From NCBI RefSeq assembly GCF_003986935.1, contig NZ_RJZE01000007.1, forward strand, positions 62,001 to 126,000: a stretch of 64,000 bases of DNA. Reading direction: 5' to 3'. Made by a program: the position numbers and the translations under genes. Under the pieces are notes generated by a model. The model had not been told where the DNA came from. It ran no database searches and worked only from the letters and a program-made list of their open reading frames with translations. The stretch is from Paraburkholderia kururiensis JCM 10599 = LMG 19447 (lineage in GTDB: Bacteria > Pseudomonadota > Gammaproteobacteria > Burkholderiales > Burkholderiaceae). Of the stretch, positions 1 to 7,475 are shown in pieces (within the stretch, counting starts at the first letter, position 1; each line of letters starts with the position of its first letter).

Positions 1-161
1 CGCGCGGCCGCACGGACGTGCCGAAGATCGTCGACTGGTACATGGAAGGCAAGCTCAACATCGACGACCTCATCACGCACACGCTGCCGCTCGAGAAGAT
101 CAACGAAGGCTTCGATCTGATGAAGCGGGGCGAGTCGATCCGTTCAGTGGTGCTGTACTGA
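1..161 (+). CDS. frmA: S-(hydroxymethyl)glutathione dehydrogenase, C-terminal fragment
   Basis: Only the last 52 residues are inside the window; the gene begins upstream. The reading frame runs from base 3 to the TGA at 159-161. The fragment ends in IRSVVLY, and LEKINEGFDLMKRGES is the typical C-terminus of class III zinc alcohol dehydrogenases, which oxidise S-hydroxymethylglutathione to S-formylglutathione with NAD in the cytoplasm. The S-formylglutathione hydrolase gene starts 12 bases downstream and performs the next step, which supports the call. The catalytic domain and zinc ligands cannot be checked here. Confidence 0.88.
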   Translation, partial: RGRTDVPKIVDWYMEGKLNIDDLITHTLPLEKINEGFDLMKRGESIRSVVLY

Positions 162-173
162 CAGGAGCACGCG

Positions 174-1028
174 ATGCTGGAACTCGTTGAAACGCACGGC
201 TGCCACGGCGGCGTGCAGCGCATCTACCGTCACGCGTCCGCGGCCATCGGGCTGCCGATGCGCTTCTCGGTCTACCTGCCGCCGCAGGCGTTGCAGGCGG
301 GCGCGCCGCGCGTGCCGGCGCTGTTCTATCTGGCCGGGCTCACCTGCACGGAAGAAACTTTTCCGATCAAGGCCGGCGCGCAGCGCGTCGCGGCGCAGCA
401 CGGCATCGCGCTGATTGCGCCGGACACGAGTCCGCGCGGCGCCGGTGTGCCGGGCGAGACCGATTCGTGGGACTTCGGCGTGGGCGCGGGCTTCTACGTG
501 GATGCCACGCGCGAGCCGTGGGCGCAGCACTATCGCATGTACTCGTACGTGCGCGACGAGTTGCGGCAGACCCTGCTGGCCGAACTGCCCGTGGACGGCG
601 CGCGGCTCGGCATCTTCGGTCATTCCATGGGCGGGCACGGTGCGCTGATGCTGGCGTTGCGTAACCCGGAGATCTATCGGTCGGTATCGGCGTTTGCGCC
701 CATTGCCGCGCCCATGCGCTGCCCGTGGGGCGAGAAGGCGTTCGGCGGCTACCTGGGCGACGACCGCGAGGCGTGGCGCGACTACGACACGAGCGAACTC
801 GTAACGAAGCTGGGCGCGCGGTTTAGCGAGGGCATTCTGGTCGATCAGGGGCTCGACGATCAGTTCCTTGTGAACCAGCTCAATCCCGACGTGTTCGAGG
901 CCGCGTGCAGGCAGGCGGGGCAGCCGCTCACGCTGCGCCGTCACGCGGGCTATGACCACGGGTACTTCTTCATCTCGACGTTCATCGAAGACCATCTGGC
1001 GCATCACGCCAGGGTGCTCTGTCGTTGA
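174..1028 (+). CDS. frmB: S-formylglutathione hydrolase
   Basis: This 284-residue serine hydrolase converts S-formylglutathione to formate and glutathione, completing formaldehyde detoxification begun by the preceding dehydrogenase. The alpha/beta-hydrolase nucleophile elbow GHSMGGHGA places the catalytic serine at about residue 151. A probable acid is in the VDQGLDDQF segment (about 228), and the base is the histidine of YDHGYFF (about 262). LAGLTCTEETF near residue 52 is characteristic of the family, and the length is normal. The ATG at 174 follows AGGAG at 163-167. It lies 12 bases after frmA and is presumably co-transcribed with it. The gene is also called fghA. No FrmR-type regulator is visible in the window. 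Confidence 0.95.
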   Translation: MLELVETHGCHGGVQRIYRHASAAIGLPMRFSVYLPPQALQAGAPRVPALFYLAGLTCTEETFPIKAGAQRVAAQHGIALIAPDTSPRGAGVPGETDSWDFGVGAGFYVDATREPWAQHYRMYSYVRDELRQTLLAELPVDGARLGIFGHSMGGHGALMLALRNPEIYRSVSAFAPIAAPMRCPWGEKAFGGYLGDDREAWRDYDTSELVTKLGARFSEGILVDQGLDDQFLVNQLNPDVFEAACRQAGQPLTLRRHAGYDHGYFFISTFIEDHLAHHARVLCR

Positions 1029-1062
1029 AGGTTGCTGAGGGGCTCCGCTCAGGGCTAAGGAA

Positions 1063-1086
1063 GCGCGCGGCTCTCACGCCGCGCGC
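1063..1086. terminator. GC-rich hairpin between convergent genes
   Basis: A perfect 9-bp inverted repeat (GCGCGCGGC at 1063-1071, GCCGCGCGC at 1078-1086) with a 6-base loop lies between the convergent frmB and metal permease genes. There is no U-tract on either strand, so it is not a classical intrinsic terminator. Its position suits a bidirectional transcript end. Confidence 0.4.
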
Positions 1087-1111
1087 GGCTGCATATGACG
1101 GCGTCTGACTT

Positions 1112-1894
1112 CTAGCGTCTGCGCAACAGGCTCGCACCGTAGACCGCCGCCGCAAGCGCGGTGATCCAGAAGCTCGTGGGCCAGTCGGTATAAAAGGCGA
1201 GCGTCACGCCCAGCCACGCCTGGGCGAGCGCGAACAGCGCGGCGAGCGCAAGCCCGGTGGAAAGCCGCGTCGTGAGGTTTTGCGCCGCGGCAGCCGGGCC
1301 CACCATCAACGTGAACACGAGCAGCACGCCCACGATCTGCGTGCACGCGGCCACGGCGAGCGCCGTCACGGCGAGAAACAGCGTCGAGACGAGCCGCAGC
1401 GATACGCCCTTCGCCTCCGCAAGCTCAGGCTGGAGCGAGGCAAACAGCAAGGGCCGCGCGATGGCCGCCAGCGCGGCAAGGCTCACCACGGCGAGCGCCG
1501 CCAGCACGACGAGCGTCGGTCCGCTCACGCCCAGCACGTTGCCGAACAGCAGCGCTGTCACTTGCGTTGCGTACTGCGTGAAGAAGTGCAGGAACAGCAG
1601 CCCGAAGCCCAGTGCGAGCGAGAGCGTGACGCCGATCGCGACGTCGCGGCCGGCCAGCCGTTCGCCGAGCGCGCCCATGCACATGCCCGCCGCGAACGTG
1701 AAGCCCACCATGCCCCAGAGCGGCGAGATGCCGAGCAGCACCGCGCCCGTCGCACCAGTGAAGCCGACGTGCGAGAGCGCGTGCCCCGCGAACGTCTGCC
1801 CCCGCAGCACGAGGAAGTAGCCGACCACGCCCGCCAGCACCGCGACAATCCCCGACGCCGCGAAGGCGTTCACCATGAAGTCGTATTCAAACAT
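1112..1894 (-). CDS. metal ABC transporter permease (ZnuB/MntB family)
   Basis: This 260-residue inner-membrane protein is the channel subunit of a zinc/manganese-family ABC importer. It has about eight hydrophobic segments and the family features FMVNAFAAS near the N-terminus, GQTFAGHALSHVGFTGA and LLVFTLMVGPAAAAQ. I start it at the ATG 1892-1894 (MFEYDFMV) because the reading frame further upstream lies inside the ATPase gene. With this start it overlaps the ATPase by 8 bases, typical of translational coupling. It is the last gene of a three-gene - strand operon (binding protein, ATPase, permease). Whether the metal is zinc, manganese or iron is not settled by the permease. Confidence 0.88.
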   Translation of the reverse strand: MFEYDFMVNAFAASGIVAVLAGVVGYFLVLRGQTFAGHALSHVGFTGATGAVLLGISPLWGMVGFTFAAGMCMGALGERLAGRDVAIGVTLSLALGFGLLFLHFFTQYATQVTALLFGNVLGVSGPTLVVLAALAVVSLAALAAIARPLLFASLQPELAEAKGVSLRLVSTLFLAVTALAVAACTQIVGVLLVFTLMVGPAAAAQNLTTRLSTGLALAALFALAQAWLGVTLAFYTDWPTSFWITALAAAVYGASLLRRR

Positions 1895-2816
1895 CGTGCG
1901 TGTGATCGTGTGGATGGCTGCCGTGACCGTGATCGTGGCGGTGGCTTTCGTGGCCCGGCGCATGTTCGTGCTCGTCTTCGTGGCCGTGGTCGTGTTTTTC
2001 GATTTCGACGTCGCCGGACATCACGAAGATGCGGCCTTTCACGCGCATCACGTCGATGGGCGAGCCATAGAGCCGCGTGAGCACGGGCGCGGTGATGACT
2101 TCATCGACGGTGCCGAGCGCCGCCACGCTGTTGCCGAGATACAGCACGCGGTCGAGCGCATTCAGTAGCGGGTTGAGTTCATGCGCCGAAAACAGCACCG
2201 CGATGCCGAGTTCGCGCTGCACCTCGCGTACGAGTTCGACGACGCTGCGCTGATGATGCGGATCGAGGCTGATGAGCGGTTCGTCGAGCAGCAGCAGTTG
2301 CGGTTTGCCGAGCAGGCATTGCGCGAGCAGCAGGCGCTGCCGTTCTCCACCGGATAGCTCGAAGAGCGGACGCTTCGCGAGCGAGCGGGCGCCCACGAGT
2401 TCGAGCACGCGGTCGACGTCGGCGCGCGTGGCGGCATCCGTATGAGGCAGGCCCCAGCGGTGACCGTCCGCGGCCATTGCGACGAATTCGCGGCCGCGAA
2501 TGCGCCGGCCCGCAAGCGCGCTGCGCGTCTGCGGCATGTAGCCGATCGACGCGTTGCCGCGCATCACCGGCTCGCCCAGTACGCGAATCGTGCCTTGCGC
2601 CGCGGGCACGAGACCGAGCACGGCGCGCATCAACGTGGTCTTGCCGGCGCCGTTCGACCCCAGCACGCCAATGAACTCGCCCTGATTCACGGTGAAGCTC
2701 GTGTCGCGCAGAATGACGCGCCCACCCAGCTCGATGGTGACGCGATCGAGCTCGAGCACGGGCGCAATGGCCGGATCGCGAGCGCTTTCGGATGGCGCGC
2801 GGCCAGTCACGTTCAT
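1887..2816 (-). CDS. metal ABC transporter ATPase with histidine-rich C-terminal tail
   Basis: This 309-residue cytoplasmic ATPase powers the adjacent metal permease. It carries Walker A GSNGAGKTT, the signature LSGGERQR, Walker B LLLLDEP and the H-loop histidine in LFSAHELNP, so the domain is complete. The start at 2816 (MNVTGRAPSE) is chosen because residues further upstream are non-conserved low-complexity sequence. After residue about 265 comes a tail extremely rich in His, Asp and Glu, with repeated HDHGH-like units running to the C-terminus. Such tails bind divalent metals in other transporters and chaperones; here it may buffer or sense the imported metal, which is inference. The permease start overlaps its stop. 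Confidence 0.88.
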   Translation of the reverse strand: MNVTGRAPSESARDPAIAPVLELDRVTIELGGRVILRDTSFTVNQGEFIGVLGSNGAGKTTLMRAVLGLVPAAQGTIRVLGEPVMRGNASIGYMPQTRSALAGRRIRGREFVAMAADGHRWGLPHTDAATRADVDRVLELVGARSLAKRPLFELSGGERQRLLLAQCLLGKPQLLLLDEPLISLDPHHQRSVVELVREVQRELGIAVLFSAHELNPLLNALDRVLYLGNSVAALGTVDEVITAPVLTRLYGSPIDVMRVKGRIFVMSGDVEIEKHDHGHEDEHEHAPGHESHRHDHGHGSHPHDHTHDV

Positions 2817-2896
2817 GTATGGGTTCCCTTTGCTACTGCCTGGTGCTGCTTTGCTGCATTGGCTGCCGGCTGTTGACCGTTGCGGGCTACCGCGAG

Positions 2897-3823
2897 CTAC
2901 TTTGCCGCGGCGCCCGAGGCCAGCGCCTTGTCGAGCGCGGTCAGCTGCGCCAGCATCCACTGCTGGAACGTCATGCCGGCCGGCTCCGTTTCGGTGACGC
3001 TCACGCTCGGCACGTGTGAATCCTGCGCGAGTTTCAGCATGCGTTTCGTGAGCGCCTCGGTGGCCTGACTGTTATAGATCAGCACCCGGACTTGCCGCTC
3101 GCGCAGATCGCGTTCGAAGGCGGCGATGTCCGAGGGGCTCGCTTCCGTGTCGTTCATCGTGGCGAGCTGGAAGTGCAGGTTGCGCATCGCAAGCCCGATC
3201 GCGTCGGACATATAGCCGAACACCGGCTCCGTGGCCGTCACCGGCTGGCCCGCGTAACGCGCGTGCATGGCCGCGACCTTGTCGTTGATGCCCTTCAGCG
3301 ACCCGAGAAACGTTGCAAGGTTGGCATCGTACACGTTCTTGTGCGAGGGGTCTGCGGCCGAGAGCGCCGAGCCGATGGCGCGCGCCACGGCCGGCATCGT
3401 CGCCGGGTCGTACCAGAGGTGCGGATTGTCGCCGGCCTTCTTGCCGACGAGATCGGCGGCCACGATCGTCGCCCGCTTGCTGCTCTTCGACACGGCGAGG
3501 AGCTTCGTCATCCACGGGTCGTAGTCGGCGCCGTTGTAGACCACGATGCTGGCCTGCTGGAGCGCGCGCGCCGTCTTCGGGCTGGCCTCGAAGAGATGCG
3601 GATCCTGGTCCGGATTCGAGAGGATGCTGGTCACGTCCACGTAGCGGCCACCGATCTGCCGCACCACGTCGCCGTAGAAGTTTTCCGCTGCCACGACGGG
3701 CACTTTGCTTTCCTGCGCGAGCGCCGCATGGCTCATGGCAAGGGCCGCGGCGCTGGCCGCGAGGAGGGCGGGCAGGCGCATGCTGCGACGCAGCAGATTC
3801 CACAGCGAGTGGGCTGTCTTCAT
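2897..3823 (-). CDS. metal ABC transporter substrate-binding protein (cluster A-1)
   Basis: This 308-residue periplasmic protein delivers a divalent metal to the permease. A signal peptide ends near AALAQES (residues 34-39). The metal-ligand positions of the ZnuA/PsaA family appear to be His76 (DPHLFE), His135 (NPHLWYD), Glu199 (TEPVFGYM, where ZnuA proteins usually have His) and an acidic residue in VTETEPAG (about 278-280). The His-rich loop of many zinc-specific ZnuA proteins is absent. A His-His-Glu-acid set is closer to manganese/iron binders such as PsaA, so zinc specificity is not certain. The start is the ATG 3821-3823, before MKTAHSLW. It is the first gene of the operon, downstream of a palindromic candidate operator. 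Confidence 0.85.
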   Translation of the reverse strand: MKTAHSLWNLLRRSMRLPALLAASAAALAMSHAALAQESKVPVVAAENFYGDVVRQIGGRYVDVTSILSNPDQDPHLFEASPKTARALQQASIVVYNGADYDPWMTKLLAVSKSSKRATIVAADLVGKKAGDNPHLWYDPATMPAVARAIGSALSAADPSHKNVYDANLATFLGSLKGINDKVAAMHARYAGQPVTATEPVFGYMSDAIGLAMRNLHFQLATMNDTEASPSDIAAFERDLRERQVRVLIYNSQATEALTKRMLKLAQDSHVPSVSVTETEPAGMTFQQWMLAQLTALDKALASGAAAK

Positions 3824-3946
3824 GGTTGTTCCCGGGCTTCGAGGTTGAGGAGGGTTGCGTTCGTTACGGCGTTCCCGCCGCGCCGTGGCGTTGCATTCGC
3901 CGTTTTCCGGCATGGGCTCGTGACGGCGCGCGACACGAAATCGGGA

Positions 3947-3961
3947 TGATATAACGTATCA
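3947..3961 (-). promoter_or_regulatory. candidate metal-regulator (Fur-family: Zur/Mur) operator
   Basis: TGATATAACGTATCA is a perfect 5-bp inverted repeat around a 5-base centre in an AT-rich patch of otherwise GC-rich DNA. It lies 124 bases upstream of the metal-binding-protein start. Size and base composition resemble Fur-superfamily boxes. The metal sensor itself is not encoded in the window, so the assignment is inferred from context. Confidence 0.4.
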
Positions 3962-4037
3962 CTATCTTTCGGCACCTCTGCCGTACAGCCATGTCGCGGA
4001 CCTTGCGCGCCGCACCATCGAAATGTCACGTCGCGCC

Positions 4038-4091
4038 TTGACATGATCCGACTCGTATCCGATCATTCGATCACAAACAGAGCAATTGTTC
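4038..4091 (+). promoter_or_regulatory. polyol operon promoter P1 with bipartite operator
   Basis: A -35 box TTGACA (4038-4043), a 17-bp spacer and a -10-like GATCAT (4061-4066) are followed by GAGCAATTGTTC (4080-4091), just beyond the predicted transcription start. The block 4060-4091 is almost identical, in the same orientation and spacing, to one upstream of the - strand dalD operon (14539-14570, reverse strand). The shared parts are CGATCATTCG, then TCA, then GAGCAATTGTTC. The obvious binding candidate is the SorC-family regulator encoded at 10343-11296. An operator at about +7 to +18 suggests repression relieved by a sugar ligand. Confidence 0.7.
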
Positions 4092-4145
4092 GCGTGATGG
4101 GCGTTCGCTCGCTGCGTGGACGGCAGAACGATCAGGAGACAGCGA

Positions 4146-4928
4146 GTGGCAGCGCGATTGCAGGACAAGGTTGCGATTCTGACCGGCGCAGCAAGCGGCA
4201 TTGGCGAAGCGGTGGCCCGGCGCTATCTGGAAGAAGGAGCGCGTTGCGCGCTCGTGGACCTGAAGCCGGCCGAAGGCATCGCGCCCCAGCTTGCCCGCGA
4301 GTACGGCGACCGCTTGCTCCCCCTTCATGCAGACGTCACGCGGCGCGAAGATATTGAGCGCATCGTTGCCGCCACCGTGGCGCGCTTCGGCCGCATCGAC
4401 GTGCTCTTCAACAACGCGGCGCTCTTCGACATGCGGCCGCTGCTCGACGAATCCTGGGACATCTTCGACAAGCTCTTCGCCGTCAACGTGAAGGGCCTGT
4501 TCTTCCTCATGCAGGCCGTGGCGCGCCAGATGGTGAGCCAGGGCGACGGCGGCAAGATCATCAACATGTCGTCGCAGGCCGGGCGCCGCGGCGAGGCGCT
4601 GGTCTCGCACTACTGCGCGACCAAGGCCGCTGTCATCAGCTACACGCAGTCCGCGGCGCTCGCGCTTGCGCCGCACAGAATCAACGTGAACGGCATCGCC
4701 CCGGGCGTCGTCGATACCCCGATGTGGGATCAGGTCGATGCGCTCTTCGCCCGCTACGAGAACCGTCCCGTGGGCGAGAAGAAGCGGCTCGTGGGCGAAG
4801 CCGTGCCGCTTGGCCGCATGGGGCTGCCCGGCGACCTCACGGGCGCGGCGCTGTTTCTCGCTTCCGCCGACGCCGACTACATCACCGCCCAGACGCTGAA
4901 CGTCGACGGCGGCAACTGGATGAGTTGA
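4146..4928 (+). CDS. sorbitol/polyol dehydrogenase, SDR family (SmoS/PolS-like)
   Basis: This 260-residue cytoplasmic short-chain dehydrogenase probably oxidises a hexitol or pentitol to the ketose with NAD. It shows the cofactor motif TGAASGIG near residue 14, NNAAL, the catalytic serine in NMSSQ and YCATK as the YxxxK pair, and ends in VDGGNWMS. Sequence character and operon context match L-iditol/sorbitol 2-dehydrogenases encoded with polyol ABC transporters. I use the GTG at 4146 (VAARLQDK) because AGGAG at 4134-4138 is well placed for it; an upstream in-frame ATG at 4116 lacks such a site. It is the first gene of the transporter operon. The exact polyol is unknown. Confidence 0.85.
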   Translation: MAARLQDKVAILTGAASGIGEAVARRYLEEGARCALVDLKPAEGIAPQLAREYGDRLLPLHADVTRREDIERIVAATVARFGRIDVLFNNAALFDMRPLLDESWDIFDKLFAVNVKGLFFLMQAVARQMVSQGDGGKIINMSSQAGRRGEALVSHYCATKAAVISYTQSAALALAPHRINVNGIAPGVVDTPMWDQVDALFARYENRPVGEKKRLVGEAVPLGRMGLPGDLTGAALFLASADADYITAQTLNVDGGNWMS

Positions 4929-4968
4929 GTCCGAAGTCGAGGCCGAAGTCAGGTCCGAAGTTGAATCC
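4929..4968 (+). repeat. short tandem repeat directly after a stop codon
   Basis: Three degenerate 11-13 bp units (AGTCCGAAGTCG, AGGCCGAAGTC, AGGTCCGAAGTTG) begin immediately after the TGA of the SDR gene. Similar repeats occur at other gene ends in this window. Confidence 0.75.
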
Positions 4969-5065
4969 AGATCGCGCTGCGCGCGGCCGCGGCGTCTGTT
5001 GTTCCGTCCATCAAGAAGGGCCTTGCGACGGCCCGCCATAACGCAGTCCATACAGGAGACAAGTC

Positions 5066-6391
5066 ATGAAACGAGCCTTGAGAACCGCGCTTCGGGCGTT
5101 CGCCGTCGGCGCCGTCGGATGCGCCGCGGCCGCGAGCGCCTCTGCCGCGACGGTGACGATCGCCATGTTGAACAACCCCGACATGATCGAGCTGAAGAAG
5201 CTCTCGCCCGCGTTCGAAAAGGCGAATCCGGACATCAAGCTCAACTGGGTGATTCTCGAAGAGAACGTGCTGCGCCAGCGCGCCACCACCGACATCACGA
5301 CCAACAGCGGCCAGTTCGACGTGATGATGATCGGCACCTACGAAACGCCGCAGTGGGGCAAACGCGGCTGGCTTTCGCCGATGTCGAACCTGCCCGCCGA
5401 CTACGACCTCAACGACGTCGTGAAGACCGCGCGCGATGGTCTCTCGTACAACGGCACGCTCTACGCGCTGCCGTTCTACGTCGAAAGCTCCATGACGTTC
5501 TATCGCAAGGACCTGTTCGCGGCCAAGGGACTCAAGATGCCCGACCAGCCCACCTACGACCAGATCGCCCAGTTCGCCGACAAGCTCACGGACAAGGCCA
5601 GCGGCACCTACGGCATCTGCCTGCGCGGCAAGGCCGGCTGGGGCGAGAACATGGCCTACGTCACGACGCTCGTGAACACCTTCGGCGGCCGCTGGTTCGA
5701 CGAGAAGTGGAACGCGCAGCTCACCTCGCCCGAGTGGAAGAAGGCGGTGAACTTCTATGTCGACCTGCTGAAGAAGGACGGCCCGCCGGGAGCCAGCTCG
5801 AACGGCTTCAACGAAAACCTCACGCTGATGTCGTCGGGCAAGTGCGCCATGTGGATCGATGCGACCGTGGCCGCCGGCATGCTCTACAACAAGCAGCAGT
5901 CGCAGGTGGCCGACAAGATCGGCTTTGCCGCGGCGCCGGTCGAAGTCACGCCGAAGGGCTCGCACTGGCTGTGGTCGTGGGCGCTCGCCATTCCGAAGTC
6001 CTCGAAGCAGCAGGACGCGGCGAAGAAGTTCATCACGTGGGCCACGTCGAAGGGCTACATCGAGATGGTGGCCAAGGACGAGGGCTGGGCATCGGTGCCG
6101 CCGGGTACGCGTGAATCCACCTATCAGCGCGCCGAGTACAAGCAGGCGGCGCCGTTTTCCGAGTTCGTGCTGAAGGCGATCCAGACCGCCGACCCGAATT
6201 CGCCGACCGCGCAAAAGGTGCCGTACACGGGCGTGCAATTCGTTGGCATCCCTGAGTTCCAGTCGTTCGGTACCGTGGTGGGTCAAAGCATTGCCGGTGC
6301 GCTGGCAGGCCAGATGTCGGTCGACCAGGCACTGCAGGCAGGCAACGCCACGGCGGATCGCGCCGTGCGCCAGGCCGGCTATCTGAAGTAA
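5066..6391 (+). CDS. polyol ABC transporter substrate-binding protein (SmoE/MtlE-like)
   Basis: This 441-residue family-1 extracellular solute-binding protein captures a sugar alcohol in the periplasm for the permeases encoded next. A signal peptide with a hydrophobic core covers about residues 10-28, with cleavage near SASAATVTI. Length and segments such as YALPFYVESSMTFYRKDLF match sorbitol/mannitol binding proteins. The ATG 5066 follows AGGAGAC at 5055-5061. It is separated from the first permease by 145 bases holding a tandem repeat and a stem-loop, an arrangement often associated with higher expression of the binding protein. Sorbitol, mannitol and arabitol are all possible ligands. Confidence 0.9.
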   Translation: MKRALRTALRAFAVGAVGCAAAASASAATVTIAMLNNPDMIELKKLSPAFEKANPDIKLNWVILEENVLRQRATTDITTNSGQFDVMMIGTYETPQWGKRGWLSPMSNLPADYDLNDVVKTARDGLSYNGTLYALPFYVESSMTFYRKDLFAAKGLKMPDQPTYDQIAQFADKLTDKASGTYGICLRGKAGWGENMAYVTTLVNTFGGRWFDEKWNAQLTSPEWKKAVNFYVDLLKKDGPPGASSNGFNENLTLMSSGKCAMWIDATVAAGMLYNKQQSQVADKIGFAAAPVEVTPKGSHWLWSWALAIPKSSKQQDAAKKFITWATSKGYIEMVAKDEGWASVPPGTRESTYQRAEYKQAAPFSEFVLKAIQTADPNSPTAQKVPYTGVQFVGIPEFQSFGTVVGQSIAGALAGQMSVDQALQAGNATADRAVRQAGYLK

Positions 6392-6413
6392 CTTGAAGTG
6401 ACTTGAAGTAACC
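6384..6413 (+). repeat. 10-bp tandem repeat containing a stop codon
   Basis: Three units TGAAGTAACT, TGAAGTGACT and TGAAGTAACC overlap the TAA (6389-6391) of the binding-protein gene. Because the unit is 10 bp, the stop trinucleotides TAA (6389), TGA (6399) and TAA (6409) fall in all three forward frames. Confidence 0.8.
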
Positions 6414-6423
6414 CGCAGCAAGC

Positions 6424-6473
6424 GTTCCGGCCGCGGCGCAATCGTACTTGGCATGTTGCGTCTCAGCCGGAAC
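6424..6473 (+). promoter_or_regulatory. intercistronic stem-loop after the polyol-binding-protein gene
   Basis: GTTCCGGC (6424-6431) pairs perfectly with GCCGGAAC (6466-6473). Inside it CGCAA (6437-6441) pairs with TTGCG (6456-6460), giving a stem with a symmetric 5x5 internal loop and a 14-base terminal loop. There is no U-tract. It lies between the binding protein and the first permease, where mRNA-stabilising hairpins are known in maltose-type operons. Confidence 0.5.
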
Positions 6474-6536
6474 CCGTAGCACCCGAGCGGGCCGCAGCAC
6501 TTCCGGGCCCGCTCCAACCGAAGGGTGGTCACGATC

Positions 6537-7475
6537 ATGCGTCATCTCCATCTCCCCCTCATGCACGTCCACCGCGAAACCACCGTAGAGGCGAGCGAAG
6601 TCGGCAAGCGCCGTCCGTCGCGCTGGCTGATGACGCCGTCCGTCGCAGTCCTGCTGCTCTGGATGGCCATTCCGCTCGCGATGACCATCTGGTATTCGTT
6701 CTCGCGCTACAACCTGCTGAACCCTGATGTGAAGGGCTTCGCGGGCCTCGACAACTACCGTTTTCTCGCCACCGATCCGTCGTTCCTGCCCTCCATCGCC
6801 CACACGCTCGAACTGATCGGCGCGGTGCTGGTGATTACCGTGGTGGGCGGCGTGCTGATGGCGGTGCTGTTCGACCGCAAGTTCTACGGCCAGGGCGTGG
6901 CGCGACTGCTCGCCATCGCGCCGTTCTTCGTGATGCCCACGGTGAGCGCGCTGATCTGGAAGAACATGATCCTGCACCCCGTGTACGGACTCGTGGCCGC
7001 GGGCATGCGCGCGCTGGGCCTCACGCCCATCGACTGGTTCGCCCAGTACCCGCTCACGGCCGTCATCATGATCGTGGCGTGGCAGTGGCTGCCGTTCGCG
7101 TTCCTGATCCTCTTCACGGCCATTCAGTCGCTCGACCAGGAACAGAAGGAAGCGGCGCGCATCGATGGCGCCGGGGCTTTCTCGATGTTCTTCTACATCA
7201 CGCTGCCGCACCTGAAGCGCGCCATCGCCGTGGTGGTCATGATGGAGACCATCTTCCTGCTCTCGATCTTCGCGGAGATCTACACGACGACAGGCGGCGG
7301 TCCCGGCAACGCCACGACCAACCTCTCGTATCTGATCTATTCGATGGGCCTGCAGCAGTTCGACGTCGGCATTGCGTCGGCGGGCGGCATTCTCGCCGTG
7401 GTGCTCGCGAACATCGTGTCGTTCTTCCTCGTGCGCATGCTCGCGAGGAACCTGAAAGGGGAGTACGAAAAATGA
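6537..7475 (+). CDS. polyol ABC transporter permease 1 (SmoF/MtlF-like, MalF family)
   Basis: This 312-residue inner-membrane permease has six predicted membrane segments and the binding-protein-dependent transport motif near EAARIDGAGAFSMFF (EAA loop), which docks on the ATPase. It pairs with the next gene to form the heterodimeric channel of a CUT1-class polyol importer. I start at ATG 6537; a GTG four codons upstream (6525) and an ATG at 6561 are possible alternatives, because the ribosome site is weak. Its TGA overlaps the next gene's ATG (ATGA), indicating translational coupling. Confidence 0.88.
   Translation: MRHLHLPLMHVHRETTVEASEVGKRRPSRWLMTPSVAVLLLWMAIPLAMTIWYSFSRYNLLNPDVKGFAGLDNYRFLATDPSFLPSIAHTLELIGAVLVITVVGGVLMAVLFDRKFYGQGVARLLAIAPFFVMPTVSALIWKNMILHPVYGLVAAGMRALGLTPIDWFAQYPLTAVIMIVAWQWLPFAFLILFTAIQSLDQEQKEAARIDGAGAFSMFFYITLPHLKRAIAVVVMMETIFLLSIFAEIYTTTGGGPGNATTNLSYLIYSMGLQQFDVGIASAGGILAVVLANIVSFFLVRMLARNLKGEYEK

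Noticed and set aside
1063..1086. Hairpin as a strong intrinsic terminator
   Set aside because: The stem is perfect but neither strand has a U-tract, so only a low-confidence transcript-end call is kept.
4116..4145. ATG 4116 as start of the polyol SDR
   Set aside because: No ribosome site, and the extra residues are not SDR-like; GTG 4146 has AGGAG at proper spacing.
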